From Acetobacteraceae bacterium (GTDB lineage: Bacteria > Pseudomonadota > Alphaproteobacteria > Acetobacterales > Acetobacteraceae), in the NCBI GenBank assembly GCA_009693865.1, contig SHWL01000012.1, forward strand, positions 1 through 56,475: 56,475 bases of DNA, given 5' to 3'. The notes under the pieces were generated by a model that saw only the letters and a program-made list of their open reading frames with translations, ran no database searches and was not told the origin of the DNA. Positions 28,649-37,526 of the stretch are shown here, piece after piece. The stretch's first letter is position 1; each line of letters begins with the position of its first letter. The translations under genes were made by a program, and so were the position numbers.

Positions 28649-29755
28649 TCAGGACAGAGCCCGCCGCCGCAAGTCCGCCAGCCGTCCCGCCGCGACCGGC
28701 GTGTCGAACCGGCGAGCGCGTTCCCGCCCCGCCGACGACAACATGGCACGCCGCGCCGGATCGCCCGCGAGAGCCAGAATCGCCGCCGCCACCTCCCCGG
28801 GATCGTCGGGGTTGGCATACACGGCAGCGTCCCCCGCGACCTCCGGCAGGCCGCCACGCGGGGAGACAATCAGCGGGGCACCGCAGGCGATGGCCTCCAG
28901 CGCAGTCAGGCCGAAAGGCTCGTTCCATCGGCTGGGGACAACGACGATCGCGGCCCGGCTCATGGCCTCCAGTACCAGCGGATGATCGCGATATCCCGCC
29001 ATATGAACGCCCGCCGCCGCCGCCATGACCTGGACCTGGCGGACGAAATCGGTTTCCCGGCTGGTGGCGCTCATGCCATCGGCGCCAATGATCTCCGCCC
29101 GCCATCCCGGCAATGCCGGCAATGCCTTGGCGCAAGCCCTGATAAAGGCGTCGGGCGCCTTGTCATGCACCACGCGGCCTGCGAACAGGATCGTGTTGTC
29201 CCGCGCCATCGGCGCCGGAATCGCCGCGAGGTCCAGGCAGTTATGCAGTAACTCGACCTGACCGGCGGAGGGTTCGACCCCCTCCATGAACCTCCGCCGC
29301 AGATAATCCGACGATGCCATCACCGGCCGCAGCCGCCGCAGCAATCGAGCCCGTGAGGCGGCGGATCGGGCGGCGCGCATATCCGTGGGATCGTTGTTCA
29401 GCAGCAATCCCACCGGGACCCGCGGAAACAGCCGCGCCAAGGCCAGCGCGATCTCCGGCCGGTTATGCACCTCGATCAACGCGGGCCGGGCCCGGCGCAG
29501 CGTCCCGAGCATCCCCGCCACGAAACGCAGATTGATGTTCCCTGGCCACCATGCCGCGGGCCGGATCACCTGGAACGGCACCTCCGGAAACGGCGGTCCC
29601 TCCTGCGCGCCCCCCAGAACCAACGTCCGGAAGCCCGGCGCGGTGGCATACCGCCGGGCGAGCAAACCCAAAGCGCCGGCGCGTCCCGGGCCAAACCCCT
29701 CCCGCGGGGGCAAAATCACCACGGCCAGCGGAAGATCCGCGTCTGGCGGCGCCAT
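28649..29755 (-). CDS. GT4-family glycosyltransferase
   Basis: A 368-residue GT-B enzyme. The C-terminal half carries the family's hallmark segments: ILFAGRVVHDKAPDAFIRA, then RAAIVVVPSRWNEPFGLTALEAIACGAPLIVSPRGGLPEV, with the E-x7-E donor-binding motif. The N-terminal half (IEVHNRPEIALALARLFP) fits an acceptor-side Rossmann fold. It probably builds an LPS or exopolysaccharide sugar chain at the inner membrane. The stop lies 14 bp before the LplT-Aas start and the gene starts 3 bp after the lipoprotein gene ends, so the three form an operon. Confidence 0.92.
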   Translation of the reverse strand: MAPPDADLPLAVVILPPREGFGPGRAGALGLLARRYATAPGFRTLVLGGAQEGPPFPEVPFQVIRPAAWWPGNINLRFVAGMLGTLRRARPALIEVHNRPEIALALARLFPRVPVGLLLNNDPTDMRAARSAASRARLLRRLRPVMASSDYLRRRFMEGVEPSAGQVELLHNCLDLAAIPAPMARDNTILFAGRVVHDKAPDAFIRACAKALPALPGWRAEIIGADGMSATSRETDFVRQVQVMAAAAGVHMAGYRDHPLVLEAMSRAAIVVVPSRWNEPFGLTALEAIACGAPLIVSPRGGLPEVAGDAAVYANPDDPGEVAAAILALAGDPARRAMLSSAGRERARRFDTPVAAGRLADLRRRALS

Positions 29756-29758
29756 GGG

Positions 29759-30652
29759 CTATTTCGCCCCGGGCTTGTCGGGATCACGGCCCGCGAAGCG
29801 CTCGACGACCCGAAAGATGCCGCCCGCCGCCTCGCGCGCGACGGCGATCGCCACATCGCCCCAGAACGTGTTCAGGCTCCCCGCCCGGATACTGTTGATC
29901 TGCGAGACCTTGCCGCTGACAACCCCACCGGGCCGCGTCACGGTCCAAACGATCTCGATCCGCTGTTGGCCCTTGGGCAGCGGCACGGTTGTCACCACGC
30001 CACCCACGGTGAAATCGGGAGCCTCCGGCACCGCCTGCACCAGGGGACCGAACTCCCTCAACTGAGCGCGAATCAACCGGGTCAGGGCTGAATTGCCATC
30101 GCCGGGGGCGCCGGTTACCTCGGGGACGTAAACTTTCGCCACCCGGTTCACGAGCGCATTGGGATCGGAGCGATCGCGGGTCGCCCGGATGCTTGTCATC
30201 AGCGCCAATATTCTGGGCACCCCATCCTGGGCCGCCTGACCGAGCGTCGCGGGCCAACCGGCCGACCAGCCCGCGGCGGGCAGGGGTGCGCCGTCAATCG
30301 CGCCCTGCTCGCGGCCCGCCGGATCCTGCACCGCATACCGGAGCACGACGCGATCGCCCTGCCGGCCCGCGGTGACCGCCAGCCGCCAATCGGTGTTACG
30401 CGGCTCGCGGGCGAGCGCGGGAACTTCCTCCTGTTGTAACCTGAGCGCCAGCAGATCGGCGAAATCCTGGCGGGCCGTCGCCGTCATCAAGGCATCGCGC
30501 GGCGGTGGCACGGCGAGCATCGGCGACACCGGCACCGCCAAACGCCGCGCGGTGGCGCCTGGATTGCCCTGAAACGGAGCGGGCAGATCGCCGCACGCCG
30601 CAAGCAGCAAAGGCAGCAAAACCAGAAGGCGAAGCGGCGAACAAAGTCTCAT
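29759..30652 (-). CDS. Predicted lipoprotein of unknown function
   Basis: A 297-residue protein with a lipoprotein signal: a basic N-terminus, LLVLLPLLLAACG, and lipidated Cys near residue 21. The mature protein starts with a Pro/Ala-rich linker. The rest alternates strands and helices (WRLAVTAGRQGDRVVLRYAV, FTVGGVVTTVPLPKGQQRIEIVWTV). The pattern suggests a periplasmic or outer-membrane-anchored soluble domain. No family is recognised. It is the first gene of an operon with GT4 and the LplT-Aas fusion, so it may act in envelope lipid or glycan metabolism. Confidence 0.8.
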   Translation of the reverse strand: MRLCSPLRLLVLLPLLLAACGDLPAPFQGNPGATARRLAVPVSPMLAVPPPRDALMTATARQDFADLLALRLQQEEVPALAREPRNTDWRLAVTAGRQGDRVVLRYAVQDPAGREQGAIDGAPLPAAGWSAGWPATLGQAAQDGVPRILALMTSIRATRDRSDPNALVNRVAKVYVPEVTGAPGDGNSALTRLIRAQLREFGPLVQAVPEAPDFTVGGVVTTVPLPKGQQRIEIVWTVTRPGGVVSGKVSQINSIRAGSLNTFWGDVAIAVAREAAGGIFRVVERFAGRDPDKPGAK

Positions 30653-30706
30653 GGGCAGGTATCAAGCAGATGTCGCGCCGTGCCACCAGAAGCGATAGGC
30701 TTCCAT

Positions 30707-31201
30707 ATGGACCTCGTGATCCGTCCCCTGAACGCGGACGACGCCGAGATGTATCGAAGCATCCGGCTGGAGGCGTTGCGCGCGCACCCCGAGGCGTTCG
30801 GCGCCTCGTTCGACGCGGAAGCCGCGCGGCCCGTCGCGTTCTTCGCGGAACGCCTGACCGCCAGCGCGGTGTTTGCCGGGGTCCACAACGGAACACTTCT
30901 GGGGACAGCCGGGTTTCGCGCCGAGTCGGGCCCCAAACAGGCGCACAAAGGATTGCTCTGGGGCATGTATGTGCGGCCCATCGCACGCGGGTCGGGTCTC
31001 GCGCGGCGACTGGTGGAAGCCGTGCTCGATCACGCGAGGGAGCGGGTGGAGCTGATCCAGTTGAGAGTCGTCGCGGATAACGCCGTTGCGCGCGCCCTGT
31101 ATGCCTCGCTCGGGTTCGAGCCCTATGGGATCGAGGCGCGGTCGCTGAAAATCGAAGGCCGCTATTTGGATGAAGTGTTGATGGTGAAGATGCCGCCCTG
31201 A
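30707..31201 (+). CDS. GNAT-family N-acetyltransferase
   Basis: A 164-residue acetyl-CoA-dependent transferase from the ATG at 30707; an upstream alternative would add nine residues without a Shine-Dalgarno. Motif order is typical: IRPLNADDAEMYRSIRLEAL at the N-terminus, then GMYVRPIARGSGLARRLVEAV (acetyl-CoA binding R/Q-x-x-G-x-G/A). The C-terminal LRVVADNAVARALYASLGFEPYG follows. The substrate could be an amino group of a small molecule or a protein N-terminus. It is divergent from the lipoprotein gene. Confidence 0.9.
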   Translation: MDLVIRPLNADDAEMYRSIRLEALRAHPEAFGASFDAEAARPVAFFAERLTASAVFAGVHNGTLLGTAGFRAESGPKQAHKGLLWGMYVRPIARGSGLARRLVEAVLDHARERVELIQLRVVADNAVARALYASLGFEPYGIEARSLKIEGRYLDEVLMVKMPP

Positions 31202-31229
31202 AGGGCGGGGCGTCTGGGGGGTATTGTTC

Positions 31230-32036
31230 ATGGCCGCGTTTCTCGCGCTGCTCGCGTTGCTTCAGACCGCTGGTGTGCATGTTGAACGGGTGGCCGTACC
31301 CGGCCCAAATGGGGTCAACCTGGACGCCGCGCTGGTTCTGCCGGCCGGACCGGTGTCGCGGGCGCCAGCGATTATCGCTCTCCATGGCTGCGGCGGCCCC
31401 TTTCCAATGCGCGACGGTCCCTGGGCCGTCAACCTGGCCAGGGCCGGGCATGCCGTGCTGCTGCCGGACAGTTTCGGCTCCCGAGGCCTCGGCTCCCAAT
31501 GCGGGGTGCCTTTGGGCCAACGAGGGGTCACCCATGACGGGGCGCGACGGGACGATTCAATCGCCGCCGCGCGCTGGCTCATGGCACAGCCCGGTACACC
31601 TCCGGGGGGCGTGGCGCTGATGGGTTGGTCGAACGGCGGCAGCACGGTCCTCGCGACCGCCCGAGTCGCAGCGGGTTTGCCGCCAGGCCTGTTCCGGCGC
31701 TTCGTCGCGTTCTATCCGGGTTGCGCCGGGCCGGTTGGGGATTCAGGCTGGCGGCCCTCCGCGCCGGTCATGGTGCTGGTCGGGCAGGACGACGATTGGA
31801 CTCCGGCGCCGCCTTGTCACGCGTTGGCAGCCCGTTTTCCCGGGCAGGTCACCATGATCGGCTATCCCGGCGCCCATCACGACTTCGACGCCCAGGATCG
31901 GCCGGTCAAGGTGAGGGAGGGGGCGGCGACGGCGGTGGGCGGGCGAGCCCATGCCGGTACCAACGAACCCGCCCGCCAGGATGCCTATGCCCGGGTGCCT
32001 GCCTGGCTGGAAAATGGAGCGCCACCCGCCCGGTGA
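31230..32036 (+). CDS. Dienelactone-hydrolase-like alpha/beta hydrolase
   Basis: A 268-residue exported hydrolase. The N-terminus AAFLALLALLQTAGVHV resembles a signal peptide or anchor. The catalytic apparatus is present: the oxyanion strand IIALHGCGG, the nucleophile in MGWSNGG (Ser), a later Asp in LVGQDDDWTPAPP, and His in GAHHDF. DLH-family enzymes usually carry Cys as nucleophile; here Ser replaces it, so esterase or lactonase activity is more likely. It follows the GNAT gene by 28 bp on the same strand and precedes glyA. Confidence 0.85.
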   Translation: MAAFLALLALLQTAGVHVERVAVPGPNGVNLDAALVLPAGPVSRAPAIIALHGCGGPFPMRDGPWAVNLARAGHAVLLPDSFGSRGLGSQCGVPLGQRGVTHDGARRDDSIAAARWLMAQPGTPPGGVALMGWSNGGSTVLATARVAAGLPPGLFRRFVAFYPGCAGPVGDSGWRPSAPVMVLVGQDDDWTPAPPCHALAARFPGQVTMIGYPGAHHDFDAQDRPVKVREGAATAVGGRAHAGTNEPARQDAYARVPAWLENGAPPAR

Positions 32037-32098
32037 TCTTGCCGGCGCCGCGCCGCGTGCTAGACGACGCCTGACCTTCCGAATTCCACAGGACCCAA

Positions 32099-33403
32099 AT
32101 GAACGAGCAATCCCCCGCTACCAGCGTGGACCGCTTCTTCTCCGCCTCGCTCGCGGAAACCGATCCCGAACTCGCCGCCGCATTGGGCCTGGAACTTGGC
32201 CGCCAACGCGACGGGATCGAGTTGATCGCCTCAGAGAACCTGGTCTCCGCGGCCGTGCTGGAAGCCCAAGGCTCCGTCCTGACCAACAAATACGCCGAGG
32301 GCTATTCTGGCCGCCGGTATTACGGTGGCTGCGTCTATGTCGATCTGGCCGAGGACCTGGCCATCGCGCGGGCGAAGCAATTGTTCGATTGCGCCTTCGC
32401 CAACGTTCAGCCGCATTCCGGCGCCCAGGCCAACCAGGCAGTGTTCCTCGCTTTGTGCAAGCCCGGCGATACCATCCTGGGCATGAGCCTCGCCGCGGGC
32501 GGGCACCTTACCCATGGCGCGGCGCCAAACCTGTCCGGCAAATGGTTCAACGCGGTGCAGTACGGCGTCCGCAAGGAAGACGGCATCCTTGACTACGAGG
32601 AACTGGAACGCCTCGCCCGGAGCGAACGTCCTAAACTGATCATCGCGGGCGGCTCCGCCTATCCGCGGGTCATCGATTTCGCCCGCATCCGTCGCGTGGC
32701 GGACGAGGTTGGCGCGTATTTCATGGTGGATATGGCGCATTTCGCCGGCCTGGTCGCGGCGGATCAGTTCCCCAGCCCGCTACCGCACGCGCATGTCGTT
32801 ACGACCACGACGCACAAAACCCTCCGAGGGCCTCGCGGTGGCATGATCCTGTCCAACGACCTTGAACTGGGCAAGAAGATCAACAGCGCCGTGTTTCCGG
32901 GCCTGCAGGGCGGCCCGCTGATGCATGTCATCGCGGGCAAGGCCGCCGCTTTCGCGGAAGCCCTCCGGCCCGAGTTCCGCGTCTACCAGAAAGCCGTGCG
33001 CGACAACGCTCGCGTGCTGGCGGAAACGCTGAAAGAACAAGGCCTGGACATCGTTTCCGGCGGCACCGATTGCCATCTGATGCTGGTCGACCTGCGGCCG
33101 AAACACGTTACCGGCAAAGCCGCCGAGGCCAGTCTGGAACGCGCCCACATCACCGCCAATAAGAACGCGATCCCCTACGATCCGGAGAGGCCGACGATCA
33201 CATCGGGCATCCGCCTTGGTTCCCCCGCCGCGACGACCCGCGGCTTCGGTACCGCGGAATTCCGGGAAATCGGGCTGATGATCAATGAGGTGCTGGACGC
33301 GCTTGGCCGCTCCAACGACGGCGCCAACGCCGCGGCCGAGGCGGCGGTCGGTGCCCGCGTCCAGGCGATGTGCGCCCGTTTCCCTATTTATTCCGGGCGG
33401 TAA
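32099..33403 (+). CDS. glyA: Serine hydroxymethyltransferase
   Basis: A 434-residue PLP enzyme interconverting serine and glycine and charging tetrahydrofolate with a one-carbon unit. Signatures: the N-terminal [11 protein letters not shown] and [27 protein letters not shown], and [12 protein letters not shown]. The PLP Lys240 lies in [16 protein letters not shown]. Length is normal. It starts 63 bp after the hydrolase and ends 7 bp before nrdR, the conserved alphaproteobacterial glyA-nrdR pair. I see no folate- or glycine-riboswitch-like fold in the short leader. Confidence 0.97.
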   Translation: MNEQSPATSVDRFFSASLAETDPELAAALGLELGRQRDGIELIASENLVSAAVLEAQGSVLTNKYAEGYSGRRYYGGCVYVDLAEDLAIARAKQLFDCAFANVQPHSGAQANQAVFLALCKPGDTILGMSLAAGGHLTHGAAPNLSGKWFNAVQYGVRKEDGILDYEELERLARSERPKLIIAGGSAYPRVIDFARIRRVADEVGAYFMVDMAHFAGLVAADQFPSPLPHAHVVTTTTHKTLRGPRGGMILSNDLELGKKINSAVFPGLQGGPLMHVIAGKAAAFAEALRPEFRVYQKAVRDNARVLAETLKEQGLDIVSGGTDCHLMLVDLRPKHVTGKAAEASLERAHITANKNAIPYDPERPTITSGIRLGSPAATTRGFGTAEFREIGLMINEVLDALGRSNDGANAAAEAAVGARVQAMCARFPIYSGR

Positions 33404-33409
33404 ACAGTC

Positions 33410-33865
33410 ATGCGGTGTCCGTTCTGTGGCTCCGACGACACCCAGGTGAAGGACAGCCGTCCGACTGAGGACAACGGCGCGATCCGCCGCCGCCGCTTCT
33501 GCGGCACCTGCGGCCAGCGCTTCACCACCGTGGAACGCGTGCAATTGCGCGAACTGACCGTGGTGAAAAGCGACGGCCGCCGCGTGCCCTTCGACCGCGA
33601 CAAACTGGCCCGCTCCATTCGGATTTCGATGCGCAAGAGGCCGATCCAGGAGGAACGGATCGAACGCATCGTCAACTCGATCGTCCGCCAATTGGAGGCA
33701 TCCGGCGAAAGCGATGTCCCCAGCAAGCAAATTGGCGAGCTGGTGATGGATACGCTGAAGGAGCTGGACAAGGTGGCGTATGTGCGATTCGCCAGCGTTT
33801 ACCGGAATTTCCGGGAAGCGAAGGATTTCGAGGATTTCGTGGGAACGTTGGCTGGCGACGAGTAA
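33410..33865 (+). CDS. nrdR: Transcriptional repressor NrdR
   Basis: A 151-residue regulator of ribonucleotide reductase genes. The N-terminal zinc ribbon has Cys3/Cys6 (MRCPFCGS) and Cys31/Cys34 (FCGTCGQRF). It is followed by an ATP-cone domain ([19 protein letters not shown] onward to about 135) that senses ATP/dATP. Length is exactly as in the family. It is in an operon with glyA. The transcript would run into a REPIN-like element and then a very large inverted repeat ending in a T-run, a likely terminator. Confidence 0.97.
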   Translation: MRCPFCGSDDTQVKDSRPTEDNGAIRRRRFCGTCGQRFTTVERVQLRELTVVKSDGRRVPFDRDKLARSIRISMRKRPIQEERIERIVNSIVRQLEASGESDVPSKQIGELVMDTLKELDKVAYVRFASVYRNFREAKDFEDFVGTLAGDE

Positions 33866-33914
33866 CACCGGGGCGATTTAACTTTGACTCTCGACCGATC
33901 GCGTCATCCCTACT

Positions 33915-33996
33915 ACGTCATCCCCGGACTTGTTCCGGGGACCGGACCCGGCACGGTACCGCGACCGGTCCACGGGACAAGCCCGTGGATGACGTT
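33915..33996. repeat. REPIN-like element 5
   Basis: ACGTCATCCCCGGACTTGTTCCGGGG ... CCACGGGACAAGCCCGTGGATGACGTT; ~82 bp with the shared centre GGCACGGTACCGCGACCGG. An extra partial copy of the left end (GCGTCATCCCTACT) precedes it at 33901. Confidence 0.85.
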
Positions 33997-34045
33997 GAGG
34001 GGAAAGAGTCGAGCCGTTGGGCCGTTGGTATGACTTGTAAACTGG

Positions 34046-34180
34046 CTCCGTGCGCCCTCCATCTTCCTCCGTGATCTCCGAGCGAGACCCTTTTCTTGGG
34101 CTACCGCGGTTGGGCCTTCGGAAAGGCAAGAATCCCGCACGGAGATCACGGAGGAAGATGGAGGGCGCACGGAGTTTTTT
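34046..34180 (+). terminator. 35-bp perfect inverted repeat with T-run (large hairpin)
   Basis: The arms 34046-34080 and 34140-34174 are exact reverse complements; each carries CCGTGCGCCCTCCATC or its complement. The loop is 59 bases, and the right arm is followed by six T residues (34175-34180). It lies between the convergent nrdR and potassium-channel genes. On the plus strand it looks like an oversized intrinsic terminator. It does not match the REPIN consensus. Confidence 0.8.
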
Positions 34181-34221
34181 TACACTGACACCCAGATCAG
34201 CCGGCGGCGGCGGGTCGGTTG

Positions 34222-35337
34222 TTAGCGGTGGCGAACGCGCCAACGCACCTCGCGCGCGGTGAACAGGTCGCTCACCGCTTGCGCCCGCGCGCCGCGTCCC
34301 ACGATCACGACCCCGTCGCCCGGCCCGATCGTGGTTTCACGCGCGGGCTGAGAGATCGCGTCCCCGTCGCGCCGGTTGATCCGCACGATGAAAAACGTGC
34401 CCTGCGCTTGTTGCTCAACCCATGCGATGGTTTGCCCCGACGCGAGGCTGTCCGCCTCCACCGCGATCACCTCAAGGTCCAGACCCAGGGAACGCAGCAC
34501 GCGTTCGAAATCGCGCATTTTATCTGAGTCGAGAATGAACCGCGCGGTCGCCGGGAACAAAATCATTTCGGCGATGCGCTCGGCCCCGATATGGGTCGGC
34601 AGCACCACCCGATGCGCGCCAGCCAGCAAAAGCTTGCGTTCCGTGCTTGGCAACTCGCCGCGGGCGATAATCTCGAGATTGGGGTTGAGACTGCGCGCGC
34701 TGAGCGTAATGAACACGTTGGCGGCGTCATTCGCCAGCACGGTGGCGAGGATGCGGGCCCGCTCGATCCCGGCGGCACGCAACGCGTCTTCATCCGTCGC
34801 GTCGGCGTGCATGTAGTGATACCCCAGATCCCGGGCGCGGAGGGCACTGGCTTCGTCTTGCTCCAGCACCACGAAATCGGCGCCGCCCGCATGCAGCTCA
34901 TGCGCCAGCGCCGAACCGATGCGGCCATGTCCGCAGATAATGACGTGGCGGTTGAGTTTGCCGATTTGCGTGCTCATGCGTTTCAGACCGAAAATCTGGT
35001 TAAGTTGATTGAGCGTGATGTACTGCACCAACGCGCCGGTGACGAAGATCATGCCCGTGCAACCGAGCATGATGGTGGAGACGGTGATGCCGCGCAGCAA
35101 GTGCGTATCGATCGGTCGGGTTTCCCCAAATCCGACCGTATAGACGGTGATGATCACCATGTAGAACGCGTCCCCGATGCTCCACCCGGCCAGCCAATAG
35201 GCCACGGTGGCGCAAACAATGACGCTCAGCGTGAAGCCGATGCCAAGCGCCAGATTGCGTATCGGCGACCCGAGCAGGCTGGGCGGCGGCCGGGCGCGGC
35301 GGCGAACGAAGCGGAACATGGATAATCGCGGAGCCAT
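34222..35337 (-). CDS. Two-TM potassium channel with RCK (TrkA-N) domain
   Basis: A 371-residue membrane protein. The first hydrophobic helix is LGIGFTLSVIVCATVAYWLAG. A pore helix and filter follow: MVIITVYTVGFGE (canonical TVGYGD, here TVGFGE), then a second helix. The RCK/TrkA-N domain begins HVIICGHGRIGSALAHEL, a Rossmann nucleotide-binding fold, and a C-terminal TrkA-C-like domain ends the protein. It resembles MthK/Kch-type gated channels; the Phe and Glu changes in the filter could alter selectivity. The ATG at 35337 is chosen, with 35319 as an alternative. It is monocistronic and convergent with nrdR. Confidence 0.9.
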   Translation of the reverse strand: MAPRLSMFRFVRRRARPPPSLLGSPIRNLALGIGFTLSVIVCATVAYWLAGWSIGDAFYMVIITVYTVGFGETRPIDTHLLRGITVSTIMLGCTGMIFVTGALVQYITLNQLNQIFGLKRMSTQIGKLNRHVIICGHGRIGSALAHELHAGGADFVVLEQDEASALRARDLGYHYMHADATDEDALRAAGIERARILATVLANDAANVFITLSARSLNPNLEIIARGELPSTERKLLLAGAHRVVLPTHIGAERIAEMILFPATARFILDSDKMRDFERVLRSLGLDLEVIAVEADSLASGQTIAWVEQQAQGTFFIVRINRRDGDAISQPARETTIGPGDGVVIVGRGARAQAVSDLFTAREVRWRVRHR

Positions 35338-35498
35338 TGTCGTGGGGACCGGCACCTTGTTGGATTTCCCGCGCCCCCGCAACGTGCCTCCGGGGGCCCT
35401 GACGAACGGGAACCATATTTGCCGGGCGCCGCTGGCCGGTCTAACGACCTGTGGGTCGCGGCGAAATGCCGCCGATTGAACCGACCGGAGGGAACATC

Positions 35499-36302
35499 AT
35501 GGAACCAGGCAAACGGCTTCCCGGCAAGATTGCCATCGTCACCGGTGGCGCCTCGGGGATCGGCGCGGAAACCGCGAGGACCTTCGCGCTGCATGGCGCC
35601 AGCGTGGTGTTGTGCGACATGCAGGACGACCTCGGCGCCGGCGTGGCACAGGAGATCGTGGACGCCGGCGGCGCCGCGGAATACAGGACTTTGGATGTCA
35701 CCAAGGAAGATCAATGGATCGCCCTGGTCGCCGATGTCGAGCGCAAATACGGCAAGATCGATATCCTGGGAAACATCGCCGGTATCTCCGGCCGGCCCGC
35801 GAACATGACAGTGCAGGCCAGCGGCGTGATGACCGGCACCGGACTGGCCGAGCAAACGCTGGAAAACTGGAACCGCATCATGGAAGTCAATTCCACCGGC
35901 GTCTTTCTGGGCACCAAAAGCGTCATCCCGGCAATGCAACGAGCGCGCGGCGGATCGATCATCAACATCTCCTCCATTTGCGGTATCGTTGGATCGTTCG
36001 CCAACGCGGCCTATCACGCGTCCAAAGGCGCGGTGCGGATTTTCTCGAAATCGGCGGCGCTGCAATACGCGAAAGACCAAATTCGCGTGAATTCCGTGCA
36101 TCCGGGTTTCGTCGATACGCCCATGGCGCGGCCGGGCCTGTTGGGCAATGAAAGCGGCAAGGCGCGGATGGACGCGACCCCGCTTGGCCGCTTCGGCAAA
36201 CCGAGCGACATCGCTCTGGGCTGCCTGTATCTCGCGTCTGATGACGCGGCCTGGGTAACCGGCAGCGAGTTGGTGATCGATGGAGGTATGACCGCGAATT
36301 AA
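35499..36302 (+). CDS. Short-chain dehydrogenase/reductase
   Basis: A 267-residue NAD(P)-dependent oxidoreductase. TGGASGIGAETA is the glycine-rich loop. NIAGISG replaces the usual NNAG. The catalytic Ser region is INISSICG, and the Tyr-Lys pair is YHASK. VHPGFVDTPMARPG and the C-terminal ASDDAAWVTGSELVIDGGMTAN complete the classical SDR pattern. CGGAGGGA sits seven bases before the ATG, fixing the start although the frame is open 16 codons further. The substrate is unknown. Followed by a REPIN-like element. Confidence 0.94.
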   Translation: MEPGKRLPGKIAIVTGGASGIGAETARTFALHGASVVLCDMQDDLGAGVAQEIVDAGGAAEYRTLDVTKEDQWIALVADVERKYGKIDILGNIAGISGRPANMTVQASGVMTGTGLAEQTLENWNRIMEVNSTGVFLGTKSVIPAMQRARGGSIINISSICGIVGSFANAAYHASKGAVRIFSKSAALQYAKDQIRVNSVHPGFVDTPMARPGLLGNESGKARMDATPLGRFGKPSDIALGCLYLASDDAAWVTGSELVIDGGMTAN

Positions 36303-36358
36303 GGCGTGGCTCACCAATAAATGAATCGACTCGCATTCCGTCGCACGTCCTCTCTCCT

Positions 36359-36440
36359 ACGTCATTCCCGGGCTCGTCCCGGGGACCGGTCGCGGCACTG
36401 TGCCGGCATAGGTCGCCGGAACAAGTCCGGAGATGACGTT
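36359..36440. repeat. REPIN-like element 6
   Basis: ACGTCATTCCCGGGCTCGTCCCGGGG ... CGCCGGAACAAGTCCGGAGATGACGTT; ~82 bp with the shared GGTCGCGGCACTGTGCCG centre. It lies between the convergent SDR and LLM genes. Confidence 0.8.
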
Positions 36441-36482
36441 GAAGATGGGGATCGGCTTGGCGCGCTTATTGTCAGGCGCGGC

Positions 36483-37487
36483 CTAAGCCGTGGCCTGTTT
36501 CATCCCGCCATGCGCCTCCGCGACAATCTCAAACGATCGCATGCGCTTCGCGTGATCGAACACATTGCCCGTCACGATCAGTTCGTCCGCCCCGGTCCGT
36601 TCCGCGAACGCATCCAACCCGCGGCGCACCGTGTCCAGCGATCCGACGACCGCGCACGACAGCGAGTCAGCCAGCATCGCGCGCCCGTAATGATCGATGC
36701 GCGACTCCAGGTCCGGGATCGGTGGCGGCAACCGCCCAGGGCGCCCACGCCTGATGTTCAGAAACGATTGCTGCTGGGAGGAGAACAAATACCGAGCCTC
36801 CTCATCCGTATCGGCCGCGACGACATTCAAGCCCAGCATGAGGTTGGGTTTCGATAGTTGCGCGGACGGACGGAAGTGCTGGCGATAGATCGCGATCGCA
36901 TCCATCATCATCGTCGGCGCGAAATGCGAGGCAAACGCATACGGCAGCCCCAGGATAGCGGCGAGCTGCGCGCCATAGGTGCTCGACCCCAGAATCCAGA
37001 CCGGAACGTTCAACCCCGCGCCCGGCACGGCCTGAACCGCCTGATTGTCCTGCACGGGTTGGAAATACGCCATCAGCTCCACGACATCCTCAGGAAACTC
37101 GTCGCCGTCGCTGTGCAGGTTGCGCCGCATCGCCCGCGCCGTGATCTGATCCGACCCGGGCGCGCGGCCCAGGCCGAGTTCAACCCGGCCGGGATGCAGC
37201 GCGGCGAGGGTGCCGAATTGTTCCGCGATCAGCAGTGGCGCGTGATTCGGCAGCATGATCCCGCCCGAACCAATGGTGATCGTGCTGGTTCCCGCCGCGA
37301 TATGCGCCAGCGCCACCGCCGTCGCCGCGCTGGCGATGCCGGGCAGATTGTGATGCTCCGCCATCCAGTAACGGCGAAATCCCAGGGCTTCGACGTGGCG
37401 TGCCAGATCGAGCGAATTGCGCAACGCCTGACCAGCGTCGCTGCCCTCGGCGATGGGAGAGAGATCGAGAACGGAAAGAGGTACCAT
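36483..37487 (-). CDS. Luciferase-like (LLM) flavin oxidoreductase
   Basis: A 334-residue TIM-barrel protein of the bacterial luciferase-like monooxygenase class. Signatures include [42 protein letters not shown], and [19 protein letters not shown] near residue 110. The TIGR03558-type subgroup (LuxA-like, no F420 requirement known) fits best. It would use reduced flavin and O2 on an unknown substrate. The ATG at 37487 matches the family start ([11 protein letters not shown]); the frame extends ten codons upstream. It lies just downstream of the ICL/PEPM gene on the same strand (39 bp apart), so the two may be cotranscribed. Confidence 0.9.
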   Translation of the reverse strand: MVPLSVLDLSPIAEGSDAGQALRNSLDLARHVEALGFRRYWMAEHHNLPGIASAATAVALAHIAAGTSTITIGSGGIMLPNHAPLLIAEQFGTLAALHPGRVELGLGRAPGSDQITARAMRRNLHSDGDEFPEDVVELMAYFQPVQDNQAVQAVPGAGLNVPVWILGSSTYGAQLAAILGLPYAFASHFAPTMMMDAIAIYRQHFRPSAQLSKPNLMLGLNVVAADTDEEARYLFSSQQQSFLNIRRGRPGRLPPPIPDLESRIDHYGRAMLADSLSCAVVGSLDTVRRGLDAFAERTGADELIVTGNVFDHAKRMRSFEIVAEAHGGMKQATA

Positions 37488-37526
37488 GCGCACAACATGG
37501 CACTGCGCGCCCTCCAATTAAACCCG

